DNA from: an uncultured Micromonospora sp.
GTDB lineage: Bacteria > Actinomycetota > Actinomycetes > Mycobacteriales > Micromonosporaceae
Length of the DNA stretch: 42,199 nucleotides
Reading direction: 5' to 3'
Assembly (NCBI GenBank): GCA_937951935.1
Contig: CALGAM010000144.1
Coordinates: 1-42,199 of the forward strand
A model generated the notes under the pieces. The model was not told where the DNA came from. It searched no databases and saw only the letters and a program-made list of their open reading frames with translations. A program made the translations under genes and the position numbers. Positions within the stretch are counted from its first letter, which is position 1. The number at the start of each line of letters is the position of its first letter. Positions 34,994 to 42,199 of this stretch are shown here, one piece after another.

Positions 34994-36069
34994 CCACCGA
35001 GACCGTACTCCCGAAGCCCGTCGGGGCGCTGCGCTCGATCGACCACCTGCTCGGTGCCGGCGAGCACCGCTTCCTCAGCAGCGGTTTCCGCCGGGTACGC
35101 CACCGGTTGCGGGAGCTGACCGTGGAGACCGGCCCGGCCGGCGGCACGGTCCACGCCACCGCCTCGGTGGACTACCCGCCGGACTGGTCCCGCAAGGCGG
35201 CCGGGGTCGCCCGCCGGCCGCACCTGAGCGTGGTGGACGGGCTGCTCATCGCCGCCCAGCTCGCCGAGGCACTGCTCACCCGGCGACACGCGCTGGACGA
35301 GGAGCAGCGCCGCCGGATGTGGCTGCGCCGGCTGGTGATGCGGTCCGGATCCCGGCCGCAGGAACACCTCGACGCCTTCCCGGTCTCGGCCCGGCACGAC
35401 GCGGCCGAGGCGACGCGTACGACCGACGGGGCGTGGTCGTCGCCCGTGGAGGCCCGGATCGGCACGCTGCGCGTCCACGCGGTGTTCGCGCACCGCGGCG
35501 CCGAGGCGACCGGGAACCGCCGCGAGCGGTACGCGACCACCGACGACCTGTTGGGGCCCGCCGGGCAGCGGTACTTCGGCGACCTCTACCGACACCGGCG
35601 CGCATCCGTCGAGGACGTCCGGATGGACCTGCCCGGTCTGCGGGTCGACGCGATCCTGCGGCTGACGCCCGAGCCGGGCGCGCCGACGCCGACCAGCGGG
35701 CTGGAGGCCGCCTACCACCCGTCCCTGTCCGTCGTGGACGCCGCGATGGGCGTCGCGCAACTGGCCCAGGCGCTGCTCTACGAGCTGGACGGGATCCACC
35801 GGGCCGACAGCGACACGATGTGGATGCGCCGGATCGTCGTGGACCGGACCTCGCCGGTCCAGCCGATCGACCGCCCACTGCCGATCAGCACGTCGGCCGT
35901 CCGAAGCCGACTCCTCACCACGCACGGCGGGATCTGGCGGGCGCTGGACCTGCTCGGCGAGCTGCCCGGCTACCGAGCCACGTACGCGATCGCCCACCGG
36001 CTGCCCGCGCCCCCGGCCACCCACCAACCGCCCGGCGACGGGCGCCGACAGGACAGGGAGCAGCCATGA
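34990..36069 (+). CDS. AvrD-family protein
   Basis: This 359-aa protein matches AvrD of Pseudomonas syringae in length and in motifs: IDHLLGAGEHRFLSSGF (17-33), DWSRKAAGVARRPHLSVVDG (65-84), and AYHPSLSVVDAAMG (241-254) with ALLYELD (261-267). AvrD directs synthesis of syringolides, acyl-glycoside elicitors thought to form from a beta-ketoacyl group and a pentulose. The protein is an internal duplication: P-H-LSVVDGLLIAAQLAEALL and WLRRLV in repeat 1 (about 17-135) recur as PSLSVVDAAMGVAQLAQALL and WMRRIV in repeat 2 (about 184-305). This recalls the two-repeat AfsA butyrolactone synthases. It overlaps the genes on both sides (34990-34993; ATGA at 36066), so it is tightly co-translated with the KAS III-like protein and the P-loop protein. 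Confidence 0.88.
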   Translation: MTTETVLPKPVGALRSIDHLLGAGEHRFLSSGFRRVRHRLRELTVETGPAGGTVHATASVDYPPDWSRKAAGVARRPHLSVVDGLLIAAQLAEALLTRRHALDEEQRRRMWLRRLVMRSGSRPQEHLDAFPVSARHDAAEATRTTDGAWSSPVEARIGTLRVHAVFAHRGAEATGNRRERYATTDDLLGPAGQRYFGDLYRHRRASVEDVRMDLPGLRVDAILRLTPEPGAPTPTSGLEAAYHPSLSVVDAAMGVAQLAQALLYELDGIHRADSDTMWMRRIVVDRTSPVQPIDRPLPISTSAVRSRLLTTHGGIWRALDLLGELPGYRATYAIAHRLPAPPATHQPPGDGRRQDREQP

Positions 36070-36764
36070 AACTGGCGATATCCGGCACCTACTGCACCGG
36101 CAAGACGACCACCTCGATCGCGCTGGCGCACCTGACCGGCATCCCGCGTACCCACGCCAAGACGATGCGCGAGATCCTGCCGGAGGCCTTCCCCGGCAAG
36201 ACCCTGGAGGAGTGCACCGGGCCCGAACTGTTCGAACTGGGCATCCGGCGGTACGTCGAGCGGGCGGTCCACGAGAGCCACCTGCCGGACGGCTTCGTCT
36301 CGGACGGGTCCTCGCTGCACGAGTGGGTCTACGGCACGGTCCGCATGTCCGTCGGCATCCACCCCGACGACGGCGAGCCGAAGCCCGAGGCGATCGCCCA
36401 GGCACGACTCTTCGCCGAGGTGATCAAGCACTTCGGCGCCGTGGTGAAGCAGCACGCCAGCAGGACCTACGACGCGTTCGTCCACCTGCCCGTGGAGTTT
36501 CCGCTGGTGGCCGACGGCCACCGGCCGGTCTCCGAACGGTTCCGGCAGCTCTCCGACCAGATGCTGCGCGACACGCTCGCCGAGCTCGGCATCCCGCACC
36601 AGGTGGTGGGCGGGACGATCCCGCAACGCCTGACCCGGATCGTCGAGCTCTACGACCTGCCGACGGTGTGCGGGGTCGACGAGGCCATCGCCGCCGCGCA
36701 GGCGGAGCTGGCCCGCCTCGACACCGCCGGCGAGCTCGACCGCACCCCGGCGCTGGCCACGTGA
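36066..36764 (+). CDS. P-loop kinase-like ATP-binding protein
   Basis: This 232-aa protein has Walker A GTYCTGKT at residues 7-14 after a MKLAISG strand, like the NadR-type and small-molecule kinases of the AAA_28 group. A second feature is DGFVSDGSSLHEWVYG near residues 75-92, which would carry the substrate-side Asp. The remainder is alpha-beta with no membrane or DNA-binding part. The start is fixed by the ATGA overlap with the avrD-like gene. It could phosphorylate a sugar or acyl-sugar intermediate of the pathway; the substrate cannot be read from the sequence. A 177-bp gap separates it from the next gene. Confidence 0.82.
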   Translation: MKLAISGTYCTGKTTTSIALAHLTGIPRTHAKTMREILPEAFPGKTLEECTGPELFELGIRRYVERAVHESHLPDGFVSDGSSLHEWVYGTVRMSVGIHPDDGEPKPEAIAQARLFAEVIKHFGAVVKQHASRTYDAFVHLPVEFPLVADGHRPVSERFRQLSDQMLRDTLAELGIPHQVVGGTIPQRLTRIVELYDLPTVCGVDEAIAAAQAELARLDTAGELDRTPALAT

Positions 36765-36941
36765 CCGCCGGACGACCGCACCCCGGCGACGTCCCGGTCG
36801 TCCCTCTCCCGCCGCGTCTCCGCCACCCGGTTGATCACCACGGCTCCCCGCCACCCGGCGGACCAGCACCGGCGGGGCGACACCGCCCACCCCGACGGCA
36901 GACACCTCCCCCAACCCCGACCCACGACAAGAGAGGTTCCC

Positions 36942-38069
36942 GTGCCCAACGCGTCGACCGTCGCCGCCACCTCGGTGGCGTCGCTGTTCCGCCCCTTCTC
37001 GGTCGGTTCCCTGACCGTCCCGAACCGCTTCGTGATGGCCCCGATGACCCGCAACTTCTCCCCGGACGGCGTACCCGGCGAGGACGTGGCGGCGTACTAC
37101 GCCCGGCGGGCCCGACACGGCGTGGGCCTCATCATCACCGAGAGCACCGTCGTCGACCACCCGGCCTCCGCGTCCAGCGACACCGTCCCCCGGTTCTTCG
37201 GCGAGGCCCCACTCGCCGGCTGGGCGCGGGTGGTCCGCGAGGTGCACGAGGCCGGTGGCCGGATCATCCCGCAGCTCTGGCACGTGGGCGCCGCCCGCAA
37301 ACCGGACGACCCGCCGGTGCCCGGCGTCGCCCCCGTCAGCCCGTCCGGCCTCGACGTGCTCGGCGACAGGGTCGGCGAGCCGCTCACCGAGGCCGGCATC
37401 GCCGAGGTGGTGGCGAGCTTCGCGCGCGCCGCCGCCGACGCCAAGCGGCTCGGGTTCGACGGCATCGAACTGCACGGGGCGCACGGCTACCTGATCGACC
37501 AGTTCCTCTGGTCGGCCACCAACCGCCGCACCGACCGGTACGGCGGCAGCCCGGCCGCCCGCGCCACGTTCGCGGCCGAGGTGGTGGCCGCCTGCCGGGC
37601 CGCCGTCGGACCGGACTTCCCGATCTTCCTGCGCCTGTCACAGTGGAAGATCCCCGCCTTCGACGCCCGGCTCGCCGAGTCGCCGCAGGAACTGGAGCAG
37701 TTCCTGGAGCCGCTGGTACGGGCCGGGGTGGACGTCTTCCACTGCTCGACCCGCCGGTTCTGGCTCCCCGAGTTCGACGGCACGGACCTGGGTTTCGCCG
37801 GTTGGGTGAAGAAGATCTCCGGCCGGCCCACCGTGACGGTCGGATCGGTGGGGCTGGACAACAGCGAGTTCCTCACCGCGTTCATGGGTGTCGGCGCCAC
37901 CAACGCGGGCCTGGCCGAGCTGGTGCGACGGCTGGAACGAGACGACTTCGACCTGGTCGCCGTCGGCCGGCTGCTCGCCGCCGACCCGGAGTGGGTGGCC
38001 AAGATCCGCGACGGCCGGTACGACGAGCTGATCCCGTTCAGCCCCGAGGTGCTCACCCGCCTCGTCTGA
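36942..38069 (+). CDS. Old Yellow Enzyme family flavin oxidoreductase
   Basis: This 375-aa FMN enzyme is of the NADH:flavin oxidoreductase type. Landmarks are LTVPNRFVMAPMTRNFSPDG near the start (FMN loop), PQLWHVGAA, and GFDGIELHGAHGYLIDQFLW with the substrate-binding His-x-x-His pair (ELHGAHGY), followed by NRRTDRYGGS. The C-terminal phosphate-binding part contains VTVGSVGL and DLVAVGRLLAADP. These enzymes reduce C=C bonds conjugated to a carbonyl group, which suits an unsaturated acyl or butenolide intermediate. GTG 36942 has GAGAGG upstream; the open frame from 36831 has no family-like residues. Read with the AvrD operon although a 177-bp gap precedes it. Confidence 0.92.
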   Translation: MPNASTVAATSVASLFRPFSVGSLTVPNRFVMAPMTRNFSPDGVPGEDVAAYYARRARHGVGLIITESTVVDHPASASSDTVPRFFGEAPLAGWARVVREVHEAGGRIIPQLWHVGAARKPDDPPVPGVAPVSPSGLDVLGDRVGEPLTEAGIAEVVASFARAAADAKRLGFDGIELHGAHGYLIDQFLWSATNRRTDRYGGSPAARATFAAEVVAACRAAVGPDFPIFLRLSQWKIPAFDARLAESPQELEQFLEPLVRAGVDVFHCSTRRFWLPEFDGTDLGFAGWVKKISGRPTVTVGSVGLDNSEFLTAFMGVGATNAGLAELVRRLERDDFDLVAVGRLLAADPEWVAKIRDGRYDELIPFSPEVLTRLV

Positions 38070-38129
38070 GCACCGACCGACGCGGGACGACCGAACACCG
38101 TCCCCGTACGACCTCAAGGAGGACGCGAC

Positions 38130-39251
38130 ATGGGCTCCGACATCATCCGGGTGGGCATCGTGGGCGCCAACCCGCAGCAGGGCTGGGCCTCCACGGCGCA
38201 CGTCCCCGCGCTGACGCAGCTTCCGAACTTCGCCATCACCGCGGTCTGCACCACCCGGCCGGAGAGCGCCCGGATGGCCGCGACCGCGTTCGGTGCCGCA
38301 CACGCCTTCACCGACGCACGCCAGCTCGCCAGCCACCCGGAGGTGGACCTGGTGACGGTCGCGGTACGCACCCCGGCCCACCTCGACCCGGTTCTGGCCG
38401 CGCTGGAGGCCGGCAAGCACGTCTACTGCGAGTGGCCGCTGGCCCGGACCACGAAGGAGGCCGAGATGATGGCCTCGGCGGCCCGGGACGCTGGCGTCAC
38501 CCACGCGGTCGGCCTCCAGGCCCGGTACGCCCCGGCCGTCGCCTACCTGAGGGACCTGATCGCCGAGGGGTACATCGGACAGGTCACCTCGGTCGACGTG
38601 ATCGCCGCCCGGGGCAAGCTGGCGGACGGGCAGATCGCCCCGTCGGCCGTGTACACCCTGGACGTCGACAACGGCGCCAGCACCCTGGAGGTGGCCGGCG
38701 GGCACACCCTCGACCTGCTGCAACACCTGGTCGGGGAGATCACCGACGTCACCGCCACGCTGGCCCGCCGGCGTCTGCGGTACACGGTCACCGGCACCGA
38801 CCGTACCGTCGAGGCCACCGCGCCCGACCACGTCCTGCTCAGCGCCACCCTGGCCGACGGCGCGGTCGCGTCGGTGCACGTGTACGACGGCAAGGTCGGC
38901 ACCCCGCGTACCCACATCGAGATCAACGGGACGCGCGGCGACCTGCTGCTCACCTCGGCCGGCCCCGGCGGACCGCGTGGCGTGCAGCTCGGCGACCTGG
39001 TGCTCCGGGCGGCGCGGGTGCCCGGCGGCGACTGGGAGACCCTGGAGGTGCCGGACCGCTACCGGACCGTCGCCGCGCCGATCCCGGTCACCGCGATCCT
39101 CTCGGTCGCCCAGCTCTACCACCAGCTCGGCGAGGACATCCGCACCGGTGAGCGGCGGGTACCCGACCTCGAAACCGGGCTGCGGGTGCACCGGCTGCTC
39201 GACGCCATCCGGCTCTCCGCCGACACCGGAACCCGGCAGGCCGTCCGATGA
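38130..39251 (+). CDS. Gfo/Idh/MocA-family protein, Gal80-like
   Basis: This 373-aa protein starts with an NAD(P)-binding segment (IRVGIVGANPQQGWASTAHV) and ends with the Gfo/Idh/MocA beta domain. The active-site EKP motif reads EWP here (Glu101-Trp102-Pro103 in YCEWPLART). The sequence resembles yeast Gal80 throughout: EWxLA, LQARYAP, LIAEGYIGQVTSVDV, VAGGHTLDLLQHLVG, INGTRGDLLL. Gal80 is a non-catalytic NAD(P)-binding regulator, so activity of this bacterial relative is uncertain; other enzymes of this subgroup are annotated as sugar dehydrogenases. ATG 38130 has AAGGAGGA upstream, the best ribosome site of the operon. Its stop overlaps the acyl-CoA dehydrogenase start (ATGA at 39248). Confidence 0.88.
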   Translation: MGSDIIRVGIVGANPQQGWASTAHVPALTQLPNFAITAVCTTRPESARMAATAFGAAHAFTDARQLASHPEVDLVTVAVRTPAHLDPVLAALEAGKHVYCEWPLARTTKEAEMMASAARDAGVTHAVGLQARYAPAVAYLRDLIAEGYIGQVTSVDVIAARGKLADGQIAPSAVYTLDVDNGASTLEVAGGHTLDLLQHLVGEITDVTATLARRRLRYTVTGTDRTVEATAPDHVLLSATLADGAVASVHVYDGKVGTPRTHIEINGTRGDLLLTSAGPGGPRGVQLGDLVLRAARVPGGDWETLEVPDRYRTVAAPIPVTAILSVAQLYHQLGEDIRTGERRVPDLETGLRVHRLLDAIRLSADTGTRQAVR

Positions 39252-40912
39252 GCGCCCCGAGCTTCCTCGACGCACTCGCCGCCGGCCGGATCGACTGGGC
39301 CGCGCTGCAGCCCTTCCCCGAGCCCGACCCGGCCGAACAGGCGGCGGCCGACGAGGTGGTCGACCGGCTGGGCGCGTTCCTGGCGAGCCGGATCGACGCC
39401 GAGGAGGTGGACCGGACCGGCGCCCTGCCGCCCGGGCTGTTCCGCGACCTGCGCGCCGAACGGCTGCTGGACCTGCGTCTGCCCCCGGAGCTGGGCGGGC
39501 GTGGGCTCGGCGCGTACGCGACGTTCCGGGCCATCGAGCGGGCCGCCACGGTGTCGGTCGCGGCCGGCCAGTCGCTCGCCATGCACAACGGCATCGGGGT
39601 GGGGCTCATCCCGCTGGTGCTGCCGTTCGGGCCGTTGCGCGCCTTCGTCAGGCAGCGGATGGCCGCGGGCTTCGTCTCCGGGTGGGCGGACACCGAACCG
39701 GCCGGGCAGAACAACCAGTGGCCGTCGACCACGCTCACCCCCACCGCGGACGGCACGGCGTACCTGCTGACCGGGGAGAAGCTGTTCGCCGGCAACGGCC
39801 CGATCGCCGAACTGCTCGGCGTCACCGCCACCGTCGTCGAACCGACCGGCCGCCGGCTCGGCCTGGCCGTCGTCGACACCGGCCGCCCGGGCGTACGGGT
39901 CGTGGCCGAGCAGCAGTTCATGGGCGTTCGCGGACTGCCGGCCGGGATGCTGCGCTTCACCGAGGTACGGGTGCCGCGCGAGCACGTGCTGGCCGGCAAC
40001 CCGGACGACCCCCGCCTGTCACCGGTGTTCGGCGCGATGATGCTGGTCGGCCGCAACCTCATCACCTCGGCCCCCGCCCTCGCCATCGCCCGCAGCTGCC
40101 TGCGCCACTGTCGGGAGTTCGTCGGCCGCCGCAGCATCGACGGCCGTGGGCTCGGCACGTACGACGAGATCCAGCGGATGCTCGCCGCCTCGCTCGCGGA
40201 CGTCTTCGCGATGGAGAGCGTGATCCGGTGGAGCCTGCTCGGCTCCGGGCTGCCCGACCGGACCTACGAGCGGCTCGCGGCGAAGAACATCTGCGCGACC
40301 GCCTGCTGGCGGGTGGTGGACCGCACAATGTCGCTGCTCGGCGGCGAGGGGTACGAGACGGCGGCGAGCAAGCGCGACCGGGGTGCCGACGACGCCCCGC
40401 TGGAGCGGCTGTTCCGGGACGCCCGGGGCCTGCGCATCACCGGCAACGTCGACTTCCAACTCGACAACCAGGCCGGCCGGCTGCTGCTGGCGACCTGCCG
40501 CACCGTCCCCGACGCGAGGCAGCCGGCGCTGGTCGGCGCCAGGGCCGCCCGGCTCTCCCCCGCCAACCGGGCCCACCTGGACGAGACCGCCCGGCAGGTC
40601 CGGCAGTTCACCCGCGTCTGCGCCGAGACGGCCGTCTGGGCGGACGACCCGGCGAAGCTGCCGCACCGGGAACACACGCTGATCCTGCTCGCCCGGATCG
40701 CGAGCGAGCTGTTCACCATGTGGGCCGTGCTGGCCCGGGCCAGCCAGTCGACCAACGGCGAGCCGAGCGCGGCGCAGGACCTGGCGCACGTCCACTGCAC
40801 GGCCGCCCGGCACCGGCTGGCGGACCTGTGGCGCAGGCTCGACGTGAACGGCGACGAGCCGTACCCCACGATCGCGCGGTCCTGGCTGAGCGGCCAACTC
40901 GACCTTCCCTGA
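39248..40912 (+). CDS. acyl-CoA dehydrogenase family protein, long form
   Basis: This 554-aa protein has the ACAD domains: helical N-part (about 20-130), beta-barrel with FAD-contact residues (GWADTEPAGQNNQW and LTGEKLFAGNG, about 140-250), helical C-part with LLGGEGYE near 365 and FRDARGLRITGNVDF at 390-403, and a helical extension of about 140 residues as in VLCAD-like proteins. The usual YEGT after the arginine-rich strand, holding the catalytic Glu of most ACADs, reads TGNV here (Gly399 at the Glu position). It may use a Glu elsewhere, as IVD does, or bind without oxidising. Substrate is probably an acyl chain of the pathway (CoA- or carrier-bound). It overlaps the Gal80-like gene by ATGA. 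Confidence 0.88.
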   Translation: MSAPSFLDALAAGRIDWAALQPFPEPDPAEQAAADEVVDRLGAFLASRIDAEEVDRTGALPPGLFRDLRAERLLDLRLPPELGGRGLGAYATFRAIERAATVSVAAGQSLAMHNGIGVGLIPLVLPFGPLRAFVRQRMAAGFVSGWADTEPAGQNNQWPSTTLTPTADGTAYLLTGEKLFAGNGPIAELLGVTATVVEPTGRRLGLAVVDTGRPGVRVVAEQQFMGVRGLPAGMLRFTEVRVPREHVLAGNPDDPRLSPVFGAMMLVGRNLITSAPALAIARSCLRHCREFVGRRSIDGRGLGTYDEIQRMLAASLADVFAMESVIRWSLLGSGLPDRTYERLAAKNICATACWRVVDRTMSLLGGEGYETAASKRDRGADDAPLERLFRDARGLRITGNVDFQLDNQAGRLLLATCRTVPDARQPALVGARAARLSPANRAHLDETARQVRQFTRVCAETAVWADDPAKLPHREHTLILLARIASELFTMWAVLARASQSTNGEPSAAQDLAHVHCTAARHRLADLWRRLDVNGDEPYPTIARSWLSGQLDLP

Positions 40913-40956
40913 GCGGACCGGAGACCTTCCCCGAGCGAACAGGAGACGCACGCACG

Positions 40957-42195
40957 ATGACCGAGGCAGCTCTGTTCGACCGCGAGATGCTCGCGCAGCT
41001 GATGCCGTTCGACCCGTTCGACCCGGAGTTCGTGTCCGACCCGTACCCGACGTACCGGCGGATGCGCGAGAACGGGCCGGTACTGCGCACGCCCGTCGGC
41101 ATGGTGTTCGTCACCGGTCACGAGGAGGCGTCGCGGGTGCTGCGGGATCCCGCGTTCGGCTGGGGCGACGGCGACCTCGTGGCCGACCAGTTCGTACCGA
41201 ACCCCGACGGGCCGCCGCTGCGCCCGCTGATGTTCCTCGACCCGCCCGACCACACCCGGATCCGGTCCCTGGTCGGCAGGGCGTTCTCCGGACGCGCCAT
41301 GGAACGGATCCGACACCGGGCCGAGGCGATCGTCGAGCGACTGGTCGCCGAGGCGGTCGAACTCGGCCGCCACGGCCCGGTGGACCTGGTCACGGCCGTG
41401 GCCCACCCCCTCCAGGCGCTCGTGCTGGGCGAGCTGATGGGCGTCGGGAAGGAGCACTACCCGCGGTTCCGGGGCTGGGCCGCGGACAGCGCGCGGGGCC
41501 TGGACCCGATCTGGCTGCTCAGCCCGGAGGAGGTCCGCCGACGCGACGAGGCGCGCGCCGGCTTCCGCGCCCACTTCGCCGAACTGGTCGAGGCGCGGCG
41601 CGCGGCGCCCGCCGACGACCTGGTGAGCCAGCTCGTGGTCGCCCAGCACAACGGGGACCGGCTGACCGACCTGGAGCTGGTCACCACCTGCGCCACCCTG
41701 CTCGCCGCCGGGTACGGCACCACCGTCAACCTGGTCGCCGGCGGCATGCTTGCCCTGCTGCGCAATCCCGACCAGCTCGCCTGGCTGCGGGCACACCCGG
41801 ACCGGGTGCCCGACGCGGTGGAGGAACTCATCCGGTACGACTCCCCCATCCAGGTCACGTCCCGGGTGGCGCTGCGCGAGACCCGGCTCGGGGACCTGAC
41901 GCTGGTGCCGGGTGAGCCGATGTTCGTCCTGATCGGGGCGGCGAACCGGGACCCCGCGGCGTACCCGGACCCGGACCGGCTCGACCTGTCCCGGCCCTCG
42001 ACCCGCAACCTCGGGTTCGGCCACGGCATCCACTTCTGCATCGGGGCGCCGATGGCCCGGATCACCGCGCGGGCCGCCTTCGCCGCCCTCATCCGGCTCG
42101 ACGTCACCCTGGCGTCCGAGGACATCCGGTACGCCCCCGGGCTGGTCGTCCGGGGACCGGCGGAACTTCCGGTGCACCTGCGGGAAGCCCGGTAA
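40957..42195 (+). CDS. cytochrome P450 (CYP105/107-like), second P450
   Basis: This 412-aa actinomycete-type soluble P450 has ExxR in VEELIRYDSP, haem loop LGFGHGIHFCIGAPMAR with Cys361 as thiolate ligand, and MFLDPPDHTRIRSLVGRAFS in the C-helix region. The I-helix reads AAGYGTT (Ala250-Thr256): the conserved Thr is kept, but the preceding acid of AGxE/DT is Gly254, which usually matters for proton delivery. Start is ATG 40957 (MTEAALFDREM); AGGAG at 40941-40945 lies 11 bases upstream. It follows the acyl-CoA dehydrogenase gene by 44 bp and ends 4 bases before the window edge, so the operon may continue. No ferredoxin is encoded in the window. Confidence 0.93.
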   Translation: MTEAALFDREMLAQLMPFDPFDPEFVSDPYPTYRRMRENGPVLRTPVGMVFVTGHEEASRVLRDPAFGWGDGDLVADQFVPNPDGPPLRPLMFLDPPDHTRIRSLVGRAFSGRAMERIRHRAEAIVERLVAEAVELGRHGPVDLVTAVAHPLQALVLGELMGVGKEHYPRFRGWAADSARGLDPIWLLSPEEVRRRDEARAGFRAHFAELVEARRAAPADDLVSQLVVAQHNGDRLTDLELVTTCATLLAAGYGTTVNLVAGGMLALLRNPDQLAWLRAHPDRVPDAVEELIRYDSPIQVTSRVALRETRLGDLTLVPGEPMFVLIGAANRDPAAYPDPDRLDLSRPSTRNLGFGHGIHFCIGAPMARITARAAFAALIRLDVTLASEDIRYAPGLVVRGPAELPVHLREAR

Positions 42196-42199
42196 CCGG

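Noticed and set aside
36822..36845. GGTTGATCACC before the ene-reductase gene as a second copy of the 33680 palindrome
   Set aside because: Only the short GATCACC core is shared and symmetry is broken by an extra base.

Overview
The window looks like chromosomal DNA from a high-GC actinomycete, most likely of the Micromonosporaceae or Streptomyces type. The reasons are very GC-rich third codon positions, many GTG starts (and one TTG), a furA-katG pair very like the mycobacterial/streptomycete one, and dense natural-product gene clusters. No rRNA, tRNA, CRISPR array or transposase was seen. Genus is an inference; nothing here fixes it.

Region 1 (1-10.4 kb) is a defence island. It opens with the 3' end of a QueC-like gene (QatC-like, cut by the window edge). 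A three-gene leftward cassette of visibly lower GC follows: DUF262 protein, AAA ATPase with a DUF3696-type C-terminus, and an unrecognised 306-aa protein. Divergent from it is drmA-drmB-drmC, the DISARM core, without any methyltransferase in the window. A perfect hairpin closes the island.

Region 2 (10.4-15.1 kb) is housekeeping and stress DNA: katG and furA with a near-leaderless furA promoter, a small XRE regulator, a C-terminal remnant of methionine aminopeptidase, and a membrane protein.

Region 3 (15.1-29.9 kb) is a polyketide cluster read leftward: alpha-oxoamine synthase, a PUFA-synthase-like AT-ACP-ACP-KR-DH protein, a KS plus truncated second KS/CLF-like protein, an 8-TM protein and a P450. 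The domain set predicts iterative KR/DH chain building (a polyene-like chain) released by decarboxylative condensation with an amino acid, giving an amino-polyketide. An MMPL exporter and its divergent TetR regulator sit upstream.

Region 4 (30-33.7 kb) holds a carotenoid-oxygenase gene divergent from an ECF-like sigma factor, with a strong inverted repeat between them, then a LuxR-type regulator.

Region 5 (33.7-42.2 kb) is a rightward operon: a KAS III-like protein fused to a degenerate carrier domain, an AvrD-family protein (the syringolide-synthesis family of Pseudomonas syringae), a P-loop kinase-like protein, an Old Yellow Enzyme, a Gal80-like Gfo/Idh/MocA protein, an acyl-CoA dehydrogenase homologue and a second P450. 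Several of these lack a canonical catalytic residue. The combination suggests an acyl-sugar or butenolide-like metabolite or signal that I do not recognise as described. Regions 3 to 5 may form one cluster or two adjacent ones.
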